Positions 24,694 to 33,711 of a DNA stretch of 64,000 nucleotides are shown here, one piece after another. The notes under the pieces are model-generated. The model saw only the letters and a program-made list of their open reading frames with translations, was not told where the DNA came from and made no database searches. The first letter of the stretch is position 1; every line of letters starts with the position of its first letter. Source of the stretch: Nocardia macrotermitis (GTDB lineage Bacteria; Actinomycetota; Actinomycetes; Mycobacteriales; Mycobacteriaceae); contig NZ_WEGK01000019.1 of the NCBI RefSeq assembly GCF_009604405.1, forward strand, positions 62,001-126,000, given 5' to 3'. The translations under genes and the position numbers were made by a program.

Positions 24694-26154
24694 TCAGATG
24701 CGGCCCAACAGGGTCAGCGGGTCCTCGAGGAGTGAGGCGACCGTCGCCAGGAAGCGAGCCCCGAGTTCGCCGTCGATCATGCGGTGGTCGAAGCTCAGGC
24801 CCAGGGTGGTGACCCAGCGGACGGCGAGTTCGTCGCGGTAGACCCACGGTTGTTTGCGGATCGAACCCAGGCACAGGATCGCGCCCTCGCCCGGATTGAC
24901 CAGGGGCACACCGGCATCCACGCCGAACACACCTACATTGCTGATGGTGAAGGTGCCGCCGCGCAGGTCCGCGGGGGTGGCCGAACCGGCGCGGGAGATA
25001 TCGGCGAGCCAGCCGATCTCGCGGGAGAGTTCGCGCAGGCTCAGGGTGTGCGCGTCCTTGACGTTCGGCACCAGCAGGCCGCGTTCGGTGGCCACCGCGA
25101 TGCCCAGGTGCACATAGTGTTTGGTGACGATCTCGCGGTTCTCCTCGTCCCAGAACGAGTTCACGCCCGGGAATTCGGCCATCGCCACCAGCGTCGCCTT
25201 GGCCACCAGTGCGAGCGGGGTGAGCGAGAGGCCCGCGAACGACTCGGTGGTGCGCAGATGGTCCAGCAGTTCCATCGAGGCGGTGAAATCCGTGGTGACG
25301 AACGTGCTGGCCTGCGGAATCGTCCGGGCGCTGGTGAGCATGGCGGCGGCGGTGCGTTTGCGCACACCGGTCACCGGGACCCGGGTCTCGCCGGTGCTCG
25401 GGGCCGGGCGGATGACGCCGCCGTCCGGGCGCATCGTCGGCACCGGCGGCATGGTGGGGCGCGGCGCACCCGGCAGCGCCTCGTCCTCGGGCCGCACCCG
25501 ATTCACCGGCTGCGAGACCGGCACCGCGTGCCGCACATCCTCCACGGTGACCGCCCCACCCGGTCCGGACCCGGCGACGAAGGCCAGATTGATCCCGAGT
25601 TCGCGGGCCAGCGCGCGCGCACCGGGCGTGGCCGAGGGCCGATCCGGATACGACGGGGCGGGCAGCTGCTGCGTCGCATCGGGCGAATCCTGAACTCCCG
25701 CATCGGGATTCGGACGTTTACGAGTGCGTCGCGTGGTGGTCTCCTCGTCCGGGCCGTAACCGACCAGGACCGACCGCCGCTCACTCGGCGCGGGCGGCGT
25801 GGCCACTCCGCGATCGCTGCGCACCCGGATCAGCGGCGCGCCCACCGCGACGGTCTCACCCGGCGCGGCCAGCAGCTCGGTGACCTGACCGGAGAACGGA
25901 CACGGCAGCACCACCTGCGCCTTGGCCGTCTCGACCTCGGCGATGGTCTGATTCAACTCGACCGTATCGCCCACCGACACCGCCCAGGAGACCAGTTCGG
26001 CCTCGGTCAACCCCTCACCCAGATCGGGTAGCCGGAACTCGAGTACCCGTGGATCGTCGGTGCCGTCCGGGAGGGGATCCGCCCCGCTCGCGCGGGTGTT
26101 CTCCGCCGGGTTCCGACCGATCGGCCGGGGGTCGTGTGCGGCAGCGTCGTCCAA
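24694..26154 (-). CDS. bkdC: branched-chain 2-oxoacid dehydrogenase E2 (lipoyl acyltransferase)
   Basis: The core acyltransferase of the branched-chain 2-oxoacid dehydrogenase complex, which passes the acyl group from E1 to CoA. Domains in order (486 aa): one lipoyl domain (about 38-115; lipoylated K78 in EVETAKAQVV), a long linker, a peripheral subunit-binding domain (ARALARELGINLAFV), and the catalytic domain with SFDHRMIDGE, whose His and Asp are the active residues. The start is a TTG at 26154 with AGAGGTG just upstream. Third gene of bkdABC, 23 bp after bkdB. Confidence 0.92.
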   Translation of the reverse strand: MDDAAAHDPRPIGRNPAENTRASGADPLPDGTDDPRVLEFRLPDLGEGLTEAELVSWAVSVGDTVELNQTIAEVETAKAQVVLPCPFSGQVTELLAAPGETVAVGAPLIRVRSDRGVATPPAPSERRSVLVGYGPDEETTTRRTRKRPNPDAGVQDSPDATQQLPAPSYPDRPSATPGARALARELGINLAFVAGSGPGGAVTVEDVRHAVPVSQPVNRVRPEDEALPGAPRPTMPPVPTMRPDGGVIRPAPSTGETRVPVTGVRKRTAAAMLTSARTIPQASTFVTTDFTASMELLDHLRTTESFAGLSLTPLALVAKATLVAMAEFPGVNSFWDEENREIVTKHYVHLGIAVATERGLLVPNVKDAHTLSLRELSREIGWLADISRAGSATPADLRGGTFTISNVGVFGVDAGVPLVNPGEGAILCLGSIRKQPWVYRDELAVRWVTTLGLSFDHRMIDGELGARFLATVASLLEDPLTLLGRI

Positions 26155-26177
26155 CGGGCACCTCTGTCTGAACGGGA

Positions 26178-27158
26178 TCAGGCGGCAAGCGTTCGGTCGA
26201 CCGCGTCCAGGATGCGGTCGGGGTCGGGCAGGTGGTGCCGTTCGAGCTTAGCCGGGGGATACGGGATGTCGAAGCCTCCGACGCGCAGAATCGGCGCTTC
26301 GAGCTGGTAGAAGCAGCGCTCGGCGATCCGGGCGGCGATTTCCGCACCCAATCCGGCGAAGACCGGGGCCTCGTGCGTGACGATCAGCCGTCCGGTGCGC
26401 AGGACCGACTCCTCGATGGTGTCGAAATCGATCGGCGAGAGGCTGCGCAGATCGATGATCTCGAGTGAACGACCCTCCCCGGCCGCGATCTCGGCGGCGG
26501 TCAGCGCGGTGCGGACCATGCCGCCGTACGCGACGACCGTGGCATCCGAACCCGGGCGGCAGACGCGGGCCCGGTCCAGCGGATACGGATCCCGGTCCAG
26601 CGCCGCGAAATCCACCTCGGCCTTGTCCCAGTAGCGGCGTTTGGGTTCGAGGAAGACGACCGGATCGTCCAGCGACACGGCCTGGCGGATCATCGTGTAG
26701 GCATCGGCCGGGGTGCTCGGCGAGACCACGCGCAGCCCGGCGGTATGCGCGAAATATGCCTCGGGCGATTCGGAATGATGTTCGACCGAACCGATCCCGC
26801 CGCCGAACGGAATGCGAATCGTGATGGGCGCGAGCACATTTCCCGACGTCCGATAGTGGATCTTGGCGACCTGGGAGACGATCTGATCGAACGCCGGATA
26901 GACGAATCCGTCGAACTGGATCTCACACACCGGCCGGTAGCCGCGCAGCGCCATGCCGAAAGCCGTTCCGATGATGCCGGATTCGGCCAGCGGCGTATCG
27001 ATGACGCGATTGTCGCCGAAATCCTTCTGCAAGGTGTCGGTGACCCGGAAGACGCCGCCGAGCCGGCCGATGTCCTCGCCCATCAGCACGACCTTGGGAT
27101 CGTCCTCCAGGGACCGGCGCAACCCGAGGTTGAGTGCCGCCGCGAAAGTACTGGTCAT
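26178..27158 (-). CDS. bkdB: branched-chain 2-oxoacid dehydrogenase E1 beta
   Basis: Beta subunit of the thiamine-diphosphate E1 that decarboxylates the 2-oxo acids of Val, Leu and Ile. The 326-aa sequence is complete: VLMGEDIGRLGGVFRVTDTL, VCEIQFDGFVYPAFDQIVSQ, GGIGSVEHHSESPEAYFAHT and IDLRSLSPIDFDTI. The ATG overlaps the bkdA stop by 4 nt (ATGA). It works as an alpha2-beta2 tetramer with BkdA. Confidence 0.94.
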   Translation of the reverse strand: MTSTFAAALNLGLRRSLEDDPKVVLMGEDIGRLGGVFRVTDTLQKDFGDNRVIDTPLAESGIIGTAFGMALRGYRPVCEIQFDGFVYPAFDQIVSQVAKIHYRTSGNVLAPITIRIPFGGGIGSVEHHSESPEAYFAHTAGLRVVSPSTPADAYTMIRQAVSLDDPVVFLEPKRRYWDKAEVDFAALDRDPYPLDRARVCRPGSDATVVAYGGMVRTALTAAEIAAGEGRSLEIIDLRSLSPIDFDTIEESVLRTGRLIVTHEAPVFAGLGAEIAARIAERCFYQLEAPILRVGGFDIPYPPAKLERHHLPDPDRILDAVDRTLAA

Positions 27159-28429
27159 GGCCGTACTCCTGTCAGATACGCGGTGTACTCCCGGCGTTCT
27201 CGATCCACCAGCGCGTGCGGGGTGGCGTAGACGTGCTCGAACAGATCCTTCGGTTCGGGATCGGGCATCTCGATGGTCGCGGTGCGCAGGCGGGCGCCGA
27301 CCCGGTCCGAACGCTCGCGTACCTGTTGTTCGAAATCGTTGTCCCACAAGTCTTCTCGTTCGAGCAACCGGCGGATCCGGTCGATCGGATCGCGACGCTG
27401 CCACAGTTCGGTCTCGGCGGCCGAGCGGTAGCGGGTGGGGTCGTCGGCCGTGGTGTGCGGGCCCATCCGGTAGGTGATCGCCTCGATGAACGACGGGCCG
27501 CCACCGGCGCGGGCGCGGGCGACGGCCTGCCTGGTCACGGCCAGTACCGCGAGTACGTCGTTCCCGTCGACCTGGACGCCCGGTATGCCGTAACCGTAGG
27601 CGCGGCGCACGATCGGCGTCGCGCTCTGGACACGCACCGGTTCGCTGATCGCCCAGTGGTTGTTCTGGCAGAAGAACACCACCGGCGCACTCCAGGTCGC
27701 GGCGAAACCCAGGGCCTCGGCGATATCGCCCTGACTGGTCGCGCCGTCGCCGAAATAGGTGATCACCGCGATCTCCGCGCCGTCCAGATGGGCGGCATAG
27801 GCGTAACCGGTCGCGTGCAATCCCTGGGAGCCGACCACGATGGCCGGATTGGTCATATTGATCTGCGCGGGATCCCAGCACGAATGCGCGACCCCGCGCC
27901 ACAGCCGGGTGATCTGCGCGGGATCGACGCCGCGGCAGTAGGCCACGCCCGCCTCGCGATAGCTGCAGAACACGTAATCGTCGTGGTGCAGGGCGTGCGC
28001 GGAACCGATCTGCGACGCCTCCTGGCCGAGCAGCGGTGGCCAGAGTCCGAGCTGGCCCTGGCGTTGGAGTGCGGTGGCCTCGGTGTCGATGCGCCGGGCG
28101 ACGACCATGTCGAGGTAGAGCTGCCGCAGCTGATCCGGGCCGATATCGGCGACCAACGCGGCGTGTTCGCGATCCAGGACGCGGCGGCCGTCGGGCTGGA
28201 CCAACTGCACCGGGTAGGCGATCTTCTCCGGCGGGCTCGTCGCGGCGGAGATCACTCCGGCGGGGATCGCGGTCGGAGCGGTCGCGTCGGTCGCGTGTGC
28301 TGGTGGGCCGGTATCGATCGCGGTGGTCGGCTGCGGGTCGGTGCCGACCGGGCGCGGGGTGTTCGCGCTGGTCGGGGATGTGGGCGACATGGCCCGGGTC
28401 GTGGCCGTCGCCGTGGCGGTGGTGGGCAT
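27155..28429 (-). CDS. bkdA: branched-chain 2-oxoacid dehydrogenase E1 alpha
   Basis: Thiamine-diphosphate-binding subunit of the E1 component. The cofactor motif GDGATSQGDIAEALGFA is followed by FFCQNNHWAIS, and the phosphorylation-loop region is YRMGPHTTADDPTRYR. The protein has 424 aa; the first 60 are low-complexity Thr/Ala/Pro, and the fold starts near KIAYPVQLVQPDG. AGGAAGG lies 9 nt before ATG 28429. It leads the operon and is divergent from an Lrp regulator. Confidence 0.93.
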   Translation of the reverse strand: MPTTATATATTRAMSPTSPTSANTPRPVGTDPQPTTAIDTGPPAHATDATAPTAIPAGVISAATSPPEKIAYPVQLVQPDGRRVLDREHAALVADIGPDQLRQLYLDMVVARRIDTEATALQRQGQLGLWPPLLGQEASQIGSAHALHHDDYVFCSYREAGVAYCRGVDPAQITRLWRGVAHSCWDPAQINMTNPAIVVGSQGLHATGYAYAAHLDGAEIAVITYFGDGATSQGDIAEALGFAATWSAPVVFFCQNNHWAISEPVRVQSATPIVRRAYGYGIPGVQVDGNDVLAVLAVTRQAVARARAGGGPSFIEAITYRMGPHTTADDPTRYRSAAETELWQRRDPIDRIRRLLEREDLWDNDFEQQVRERSDRVGARLRTATIEMPDPEPKDLFEHVYATPHALVDRERREYTAYLTGVRP

Positions 28430-28431
28430 GA

Positions 28432-28631
28432 GTGCCGCCTTCCTGAAACGTAGCCGGTCGGGTACGTCTGCCTTTCCTGGCGTGTCGCCGGTCCGGGATC
28501 TCCGGGCCGCGCGAGATGGAGATGTGCTCTACTTCACAGCATCCACGATTGGGCGACCTGCGCAAGTAGTGACATGCATGCTGTGCATAATGCGTGATCT
28601 TTGGTGGCGAACGGCTGTCATACTGCATTAC
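28432..28631. promoter_or_regulatory. divergent bkd / lrp intergenic region
   Basis: A 200-bp gap between the two divergent starts. It contains AT-rich symmetric words for this genome: ATGCATGC, TGTGCATAATGCG and TACTGCATTACATG between about 28573 and 28634. Clustered, irregular sites of this kind are typical of Lrp regulators. I infer feedback control of both genes by the Lrp protein. Confidence 0.45.
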
Positions 28632-29171
28632 ATGTCCAGCGCAGAACCTTCCGGAGCCGTTGTCGACGCGACCGATGCCAGGCTGTTGCTCGAACTGGTC
28701 GCCAATCCCCGGGCGACCGGTGTCGAGCTCGCCACGCGACTGGGGCTGTCGCGCAATACCGTGCAGGCCCGGCTCGCGCGCTGGGAGGCGTCCGGTGTGC
28801 TGGCCGAATTCGACCGGCGCGTCGACCCGCGTGCCCTGGGGTATCAGCTCGCCGCGTTCGTGGCGGTCGTGGTGGATCAGCATCAACTCGATTCGGTCGT
28901 CGCCGAACTGGCCGAGGTCCCCGAGGTCACCGAGGTGTGCGGAATGACCGGTCTGACCGACCTCACCGTCCGCGTCGTGGCCCGCGATGCCGACGATCTC
29001 TACCGGATCGCGGGTCGCATCCTGAAGATTCCGGGCGTCGAGCGGACGAACATGGCGCTGGTCATGCAGCAGTTGGTCGGTCCCCGCACCGCACCCCTCC
29101 TGCAACGTCTCGCCCGAACCAACGGCTCCCGCCAGGACCCCACACGCACTGCCGCTCGCCCCACCCGCTGA
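28632..29171 (+). CDS. Lrp/AsnC-family regulator, probable bkd regulator
   Basis: A 179-aa regulator with an N-terminal winged HTH (LLLELVANPRATGVELATRL, GLSRNTVQARLARWE) and a C-terminal RAM domain that binds amino acids and assembles octamers (VTEVCGMTGLTDLTVRVVAR). Divergence from bkdABC suggests it senses branched-chain amino acids or their oxo acids and controls the operon, as BkdR does elsewhere. The last 25 residues are Arg/Thr/Pro-rich and probably disordered. Start at ATG 28632 (MSSAEPSGAV). Confidence 0.88.
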   Translation: MSSAEPSGAVVDATDARLLLELVANPRATGVELATRLGLSRNTVQARLARWEASGVLAEFDRRVDPRALGYQLAAFVAVVVDQHQLDSVVAELAEVPEVTEVCGMTGLTDLTVRVVARDADDLYRIAGRILKIPGVERTNMALVMQQLVGPRTAPLLQRLARTNGSRQDPTRTAARPTR

Positions 29172-29189
29172 CCGCGCCGAGGAATCCTG

Positions 29190-29494
29190 ATGTGTGAATC
29201 CATCGGAGTGCGTTCGCGCATCCGCATGCGGCTCGATGCGGCTTCGTGGAGTGTGCGGCACCCGGGGCGCGTGCCGTTGATGCGACCGGCTCGGTCGAGC
29301 GTGCGCCGAAACCTGTGCGACAAGGGTTTCCATCAGTATGTGTGAATCCATGGGAGTACATGCGCATCCGTATGCGGCTCGGAGTGGCTTCGTGGAGTGC
29401 ATGACAACCGAGGCGCATCCCGTTGAGATGGCCGGGTCGATCGAGTATGTACCGATGTGAGCGAATCGATCTGTGCGGCAAGGGCTTCCCTCAG
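29190..29494. repeat. two tandem 148-bp direct repeats
   Basis: The sequence starting ATGTGTGAATCCAT at 29190 recurs at 29338. Both units then contain CGCATCCG-ATGCGGCTCG, GGCTTCGTGGAGTG, GTTGA and, at the end, TGTGCG-CAAGG-TTCC. Identity is roughly three quarters by eye. The 456-bp gap between the Lrp and SDR genes holds this repeat and no gene I can support. Confidence 0.75.
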
Positions 29495-29627
29495 CGCTCG
29501 GGTGGGGCCGGGTGTTCGACGCTCTGGTTCCGGTGGTGTGCGTGCGATGTGCGGGCGTGTCGGTCTTCGTGGGCGATGACGCTGGGAACGCGGTTCGGTT
29601 CGCCGGGGCGGGGTTAGGGTGCGAGAC

Positions 29628-30431
29628 ATGGATGTTTCGGGCAAGGTGGCGATCGTTACGGGGGCTGGGGCCGGGATCGGGGCGGCGTTGGCGCGGGGGT
29701 TGGCCGGGGCCGGGGCGAAGGTGGTGCTGGCCGATCTGGCCGTGGCCGTGGTCGAAGTCGGGGCGGAGTTGGGGGAGCGGGCGGTGTCGGTGGTGGGTGA
29801 TGTGACCGATGTGGCGGTGATCCGGGAGCTGGTGGCGCGGGCCGAGAGTGAATTCGGGCCGGTGGATCTGTATTTCGCGAATGCGGGGATCTTCGGGGCG
29901 CGCGGACTGGACGGCAGCGACGAGCAGTGGGCCGCCGCGATGGAGGTCAATGTGATGGCCCATGTGCGGGCCGCACAGGTGCTGATTCCGGGCTGGGAGC
30001 AGCGTGGCAGCGGGTATTTCGTCGTCACCGCCTCGGCGGCCGGGTTGCTCACGCAGATCGGATCCGCGCCCTACGCGGTGACCAAACATGCGGCCGTCGG
30101 GTTCGCGGAGTGGCTCAATATCACCTACGGGGACAAGGGAATTCGGGTCAGCTGCGTCTGTCCGATGGGTGTGGACACCGATCTGCTGCGCGCGGGGAAC
30201 GAGGATTTCACCGAGGCCGCGGCGAACGAGGAGGCGATCCGCGCGGTCGTCGCCGCGGGCGAGGTGCTCACCCCCGAACAGGTGGCCGCGGACATCCTGT
30301 CCGGTGTCGCCGACGAGCGCTTCCTGATCCTGCCGCACGCCCAGGTGCTCGAGATGTACCGGCACAAGAGCGCCGACTACGACCGCTGGCTCGCCGGAAT
30401 GCGGCGTTACCAGGCCACCCTCCAGCGGTGA
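29628..30431 (+). CDS. short-chain dehydrogenase/reductase
   Basis: A 267-aa classical SDR: TGAGAGIGAALARGLAGAGA, DVTDV, NAGIFG, Ser in VVTASAAGLL and Y-x-x-x-K in APYAVTKHAAVGF. The substrate is unknown. The C-terminus (MYRHKSADYDRWLAGMRRYQ) is common in a group of actinobacterial SDRs. The start is ATG 29628, 7 nt from TAGGGT (29615-29620), so leaderless. Confidence 0.88.
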   Translation: MDVSGKVAIVTGAGAGIGAALARGLAGAGAKVVLADLAVAVVEVGAELGERAVSVVGDVTDVAVIRELVARAESEFGPVDLYFANAGIFGARGLDGSDEQWAAAMEVNVMAHVRAAQVLIPGWEQRGSGYFVVTASAAGLLTQIGSAPYAVTKHAAVGFAEWLNITYGDKGIRVSCVCPMGVDTDLLRAGNEDFTEAAANEEAIRAVVAAGEVLTPEQVAADILSGVADERFLILPHAQVLEMYRHKSADYDRWLAGMRRYQATLQR

Positions 30432-30446
30432 GTTTCTTGAACACCT

Positions 30447-30460
30447 GACCGAATTCGGTC
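30447..30460. promoter_or_regulatory. 14-bp perfect palindrome before benE
   Basis: GACCGAATTCGGTC, 16 bp after the SDR stop and 56 bp before the BenE start. Too short and loop-less to be a good terminator; it could be a repressor site for the transporter. Confidence 0.3.
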
Positions 30461-30515
30461 CACTTTCGCACGATTGGCCGCTGACTGGACTGCTCGATCC
30501 CGGGACGATGGCGAA

Positions 30516-32093
30516 ATGGCCTCCACCGAACCGCAGACCAGTGAACCCGCCCCGCGGTCCGGTCGAACCTCCGCCGAACCCGATCCGAACTCGACCGACG
30601 CCCGAGATCAACCGTGGGATGGCGTCGAACCGTGGGATGGCGTCGATACGAGACAACCCGTGCAATCCGCCGCAGCTCAGAGCGGTCTCGTCGTGCCGGA
30701 AATCGCGGACCAGCAGGACGGCATTGCCGCCGCGCCGAACGCGGTTTTGCTGGACGGTCACGCCGCAGCGAGCGATGGGGGTGTGCGGAAACGGAACGTC
30801 GGAGCGCGGGGAGCGGGTGACGGCTCGGACGGCGCGGCGAGACTGAACGACGACGGCGTGGCGAGGCCGGATGGCGACGGCGCTGATCCCGGGATCTGGC
30901 AGCCGGTCAGTGCCGGGATCGTGGCCGCGCTCGTGGGATTCACCAGTACGTTCGCGGTGGTGCTGGCCGGGCTGACCAAGATGGGGGCCACGCCCGCGCA
31001 GGCGGCGTCCGGGCTCTTGGCGATCTGCGCGACGCAGGCCGTCGGGATGCTGGTGTTGAGTCGGCGATATCGGATGCCGATCGCGCTGGCGTGGTCGACG
31101 CCCGGGGCGGCGCTGCTGGCCGGGACGGGCGCGGTGTCCGGTGGCTGGCCCGCGGCGATCGGCGCGTTCGCGGTGGTGGGCGTGTTGATCGTGCTGAACG
31201 GATTTTGGCAGCGGCTGGGGCGGTTGATCGCGGCCATCCCCGCCGAGATCGCGCAGGCCATGCTCGCCGGTGTGCTGATGCCGCTGTGTCTGGCCCCGAT
31301 GCACGCGCTGACGGTCAGCCCGGCGATCGTGATCCCGGTGATCGCGGTCTGGCTGGTGTTGCAGCGGTTCGCGCCGCGCTGGGCGGTGCTCGCGGCGTTC
31401 GCCACGGCCGCGATCGGCGCCGGAATCGATATCGGGATCGAACATCGTCGCCTGGATCTGGCGGCGATGGTGCCGAGGCTGGAATTGACTGTGCCGCACT
31501 GGAGTTGGCCCGCGATGATCGGCGTCGCGATACCGCTGTACATCGTCACCATGGCCGCGCAGAACATTCCGGGCGTGGCCATCATGGAGTCCTACGGCTT
31601 CCGGGTGCCGTGGCGCTCGGCGATGACCGTGACCGGTATCGGCACCGTGCTCGGCGCACCCGCGGGCGCGCATGTGATCAACCTGGCCGCGATCAGCGCG
31701 GCACTTTCGGCCGCACCGTCCGCGCATCCGAATCCGCGGCGGCGCTGGATCGCGGTGTTCACCGTCGGCTGCTCCTATCTGGTGCTGGCGCTCGTGTCCG
31801 GCGCGTTGGTCGTCCTGGCCGCCGCCGCGCCCAAAGGTGTGCTGGAAACCGTTGCGGGACTTGCCCTCATCGCCACGCTCGGCACCGCGCTGACCGCGGC
31901 CCTGGGCGCGGCCGACCATCGGATCGAGGGCGCGGTGACCTTCCTGGTGGCGGCGTCGGGATTCGCGGTGTTCGGTATCGGCGCGGCCTTCTGGGCGCTG
32001 GTGGCCGGACTGCTGGTGCGCGGGGTGCTCTCGACCCGCCGCGCGAGCGATCCGCCACGCCCGCGCGACGGGGAACGTCCTGCCGTAGGCTGA
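30516..32093 (+). CDS. BenE-family benzoate/H+ symporter-like transporter
   Basis: A membrane protein of 525 aa. The BenE domain (about 130-510) has around 12 hydrophobic segments; recognisable stretches are SAGIVAALVGFTSTFAVVLA, LAWSTPGAALLAG, PLYIVTMAAQNIPG and GTVLGAPAGAHVINLAAISA. Before it come about 125 hydrophilic, low-complexity residues (Asp, Gly, Ala, Arg, Pro, repeated PWDGVEPWDGVD) not present in typical BenE. ATG 30516 is chosen; a TTG 42 bp upstream is possible. No aromatic degradation genes are nearby, so the substrate is uncertain. Confidence 0.87.
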   Translation: MASTEPQTSEPAPRSGRTSAEPDPNSTDARDQPWDGVEPWDGVDTRQPVQSAAAQSGLVVPEIADQQDGIAAAPNAVLLDGHAAASDGGVRKRNVGARGAGDGSDGAARLNDDGVARPDGDGADPGIWQPVSAGIVAALVGFTSTFAVVLAGLTKMGATPAQAASGLLAICATQAVGMLVLSRRYRMPIALAWSTPGAALLAGTGAVSGGWPAAIGAFAVVGVLIVLNGFWQRLGRLIAAIPAEIAQAMLAGVLMPLCLAPMHALTVSPAIVIPVIAVWLVLQRFAPRWAVLAAFATAAIGAGIDIGIEHRRLDLAAMVPRLELTVPHWSWPAMIGVAIPLYIVTMAAQNIPGVAIMESYGFRVPWRSAMTVTGIGTVLGAPAGAHVINLAAISAALSAAPSAHPNPRRRWIAVFTVGCSYLVLALVSGALVVLAAAAPKGVLETVAGLALIATLGTALTAALGAADHRIEGAVTFLVAASGFAVFGIGAAFWALVAGLLVRGVLSTRRASDPPRPRDGERPAVG

Positions 32094-32138
32094 GAGTCGT
32101 TCGCGTCCCGGGGGGCCTGATGTGGCAGAGGAGTCGGT

Positions 32139-32960
32139 GTGGCCCCGGTATTGATCTCGGCGGATGACCTGCGGAAACAGCTGGGCGACACCGCGTCCCG
32201 CACCCATCTGCTCGATGTGCGTTGGGCGCTGGGCGATCCGGACGGCCCGCAGCACTATCTGGACGGCCACATCCCCGGCGCGGTGTTCGTGGATCTGGAG
32301 ACCGAATTGGCCGCCCCGGCCTCCCCGGCGCGCGGCAGGCATCCGCTGCCCGAGCTCGCGCATCTCCAGAAGTGCGCGCGGAGCTGGGGTTTGCGTGGCG
32401 GTGAGACGGTCGTGGTCTACGACGCGACCGGCGGTATGGCCGCCGCGCGCGCCTGGTGGCTGTTGCGCTGGGCCGGTATGGACGATGTGCGGATTCTCGA
32501 CGGCGGCCTCCCGGCCTGGGAGCGGTCCGGCGGTGAACTCGCCGTCGGCGGCGAATCCGATCCCGCGCGCGGCGATGTCGTGCTGACCACGGGCCACCTG
32601 CCGACCATCGATGCCGATGGCGCGGCGAACTGGGACGGCCTGCTGCTCGATGCCCGCGCGGGGGAGCGGTACCGGGGTGAGGTGGAACCGGTCGACCCGC
32701 GTGCCGGGCACATTCCCGGTGCGGTGAGCGCGCCGACCGCCGAGAACCTCACCGCCGAAGGCACTTTCAAGACCGTCGAGCAGCTGCGGGCCCGGTTCTC
32801 CGGACTCGGCGCGGGCCCGGTCGCGGTCTACTGCGGGTCGGGCGTCACCGCCGCGCACGAGATCGCCGCGCTGGCCGCGGCGGGTATCGAGGCCACGCTC
32901 TACCCCGGGTCGTGGTCCCAGTGGTCCAGCGACCCGAAGCGGCCCGCGGCCACCGACTGA
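32139..32960 (+). CDS. two-domain thiosulfate/3-mercaptopyruvate sulfurtransferase
   Basis: A 273-aa rhodanese with tandem domains. The first (1-125) is inactive, with LLDVRWALGD at its start. The second carries the catalytic Cys at about residue 232 in VAVYCGSGVTAAHEI. It transfers sulfur from thiosulfate or 3-mercaptopyruvate to acceptors such as cyanide or thiols. The CGSGVTA loop is more typical of mercaptopyruvate sulfurtransferases. GTG 32139 has AGAGGAG upstream. Confidence 0.9.
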   Translation: MAPVLISADDLRKQLGDTASRTHLLDVRWALGDPDGPQHYLDGHIPGAVFVDLETELAAPASPARGRHPLPELAHLQKCARSWGLRGGETVVVYDATGGMAAARAWWLLRWAGMDDVRILDGGLPAWERSGGELAVGGESDPARGDVVLTTGHLPTIDADGAANWDGLLLDARAGERYRGEVEPVDPRAGHIPGAVSAPTAENLTAEGTFKTVEQLRARFSGLGAGPVAVYCGSGVTAAHEIAALAAAGIEATLYPGSWSQWSSDPKRPAATD

Positions 32961-33006
32961 TCGCACCGGTTCGGCACCGCCGCAACGATTTTCGCTCGCC
33001 CGCGCG

Positions 33007-33711
33007 TCAAGGGCAGTCATGGGCGGTGCGAGACAGGACGTCTCGGTCGGAGGCGGTGATGGGCAATGTGTAGTGGGCCGCGGTGGTGAGATAGCGGCCC
33101 GCGTAATAGCAGCGGTAGGCCGATGCGGGTGGTAGCCAGTCGGCGGGCGTGCGGTCGCCCTTGTCCTGGTTGGCCCGGCCGTCGACGGCGAGCAGATTGA
33201 ATTCGGTGTCGTTGGCGAAGCGGATACGTTGCGGCAGTGGCCAATCCGCGGCACCCATATCCCAGGCCGCGGCCAGCGGATAGATGTGGTCGATCTGCAC
33301 CTCACGGGCGCGGGATCTGTCGAAGGCGATATCCCTGCCCGTATAGGGATCGTGCAGGGTGCCCGCGGCGACCACGCATTTCTCGGTATTCATTCGGAAC
33401 CGCACCGCGCGTAACTGCTTGCCGAGCACATCATTACGGGTATCGCAGGCTCCGGACCCCGCCTCCCAGGCCGGACCGAATACACAGCCCTGCCCCGCCG
33501 CGCAGCCGCGCTCGTACCCGCCGGGATGTGGACGACGCGGCAGTACCCGCACCGCGGCCAGCAGTCGTTCCAACTGGGCCCGCGTGGGACTGCCCGGCGC
33601 GGGTTCGGATCCCCCGAACCACCCCGGCCCCTGTAACACCACGACAGCCACCAGCACCGCGACCACCGGCGCTGCCAGTGCCAATCCCCATCCGCCCCTG
33701 TTCGAATGCAT
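33007..33711 (-). CDS. exported HNH (DUF1524) nuclease-like protein
   Basis: A 234-aa protein with an N-terminal hydrophobic helix (about residues 10-28, signal anchor or signal peptide) and a C-terminal DUF1524/HNH domain: REVQIDHIYPLAAAWDMGA followed by NDTEFNLLAVDGRANQDKGD contains the Asp-His, Asn and Lys of the beta-beta-alpha metal fold. Four Cys before it (CAAGQGC, CDTR, KC) could form disulfides, in keeping with export. Such proteins are predicted secreted nucleases; activity is not demonstrated here. Confidence 0.85.
   Translation of the reverse strand: MHSNRGGWGLALAAPVVAVLVAVVVLQGPGWFGGSEPAPGSPTRAQLERLLAAVRVLPRRPHPGGYERGCAAGQGCVFGPAWEAGSGACDTRNDVLGKQLRAVRFRMNTEKCVVAAGTLHDPYTGRDIAFDRSRAREVQIDHIYPLAAAWDMGAADWPLPQRIRFANDTEFNLLAVDGRANQDKGDRTPADWLPPASAYRCYYAGRYLTTAAHYTLPITASDRDVLSRTAHDCP

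Noticed and set aside
26178..33305. A single minus-strand frame open for about 7.1 kb
   Set aside because: Only its last 326 codons (E1 beta, from ATG 27158) are a real gene. The rest runs antisense to or out of frame with bkdA, Lrp, SDR, BenE and rhodanese genes and reads as Arg/Pro/His-rich nonsense, as expected in GC-rich DNA.
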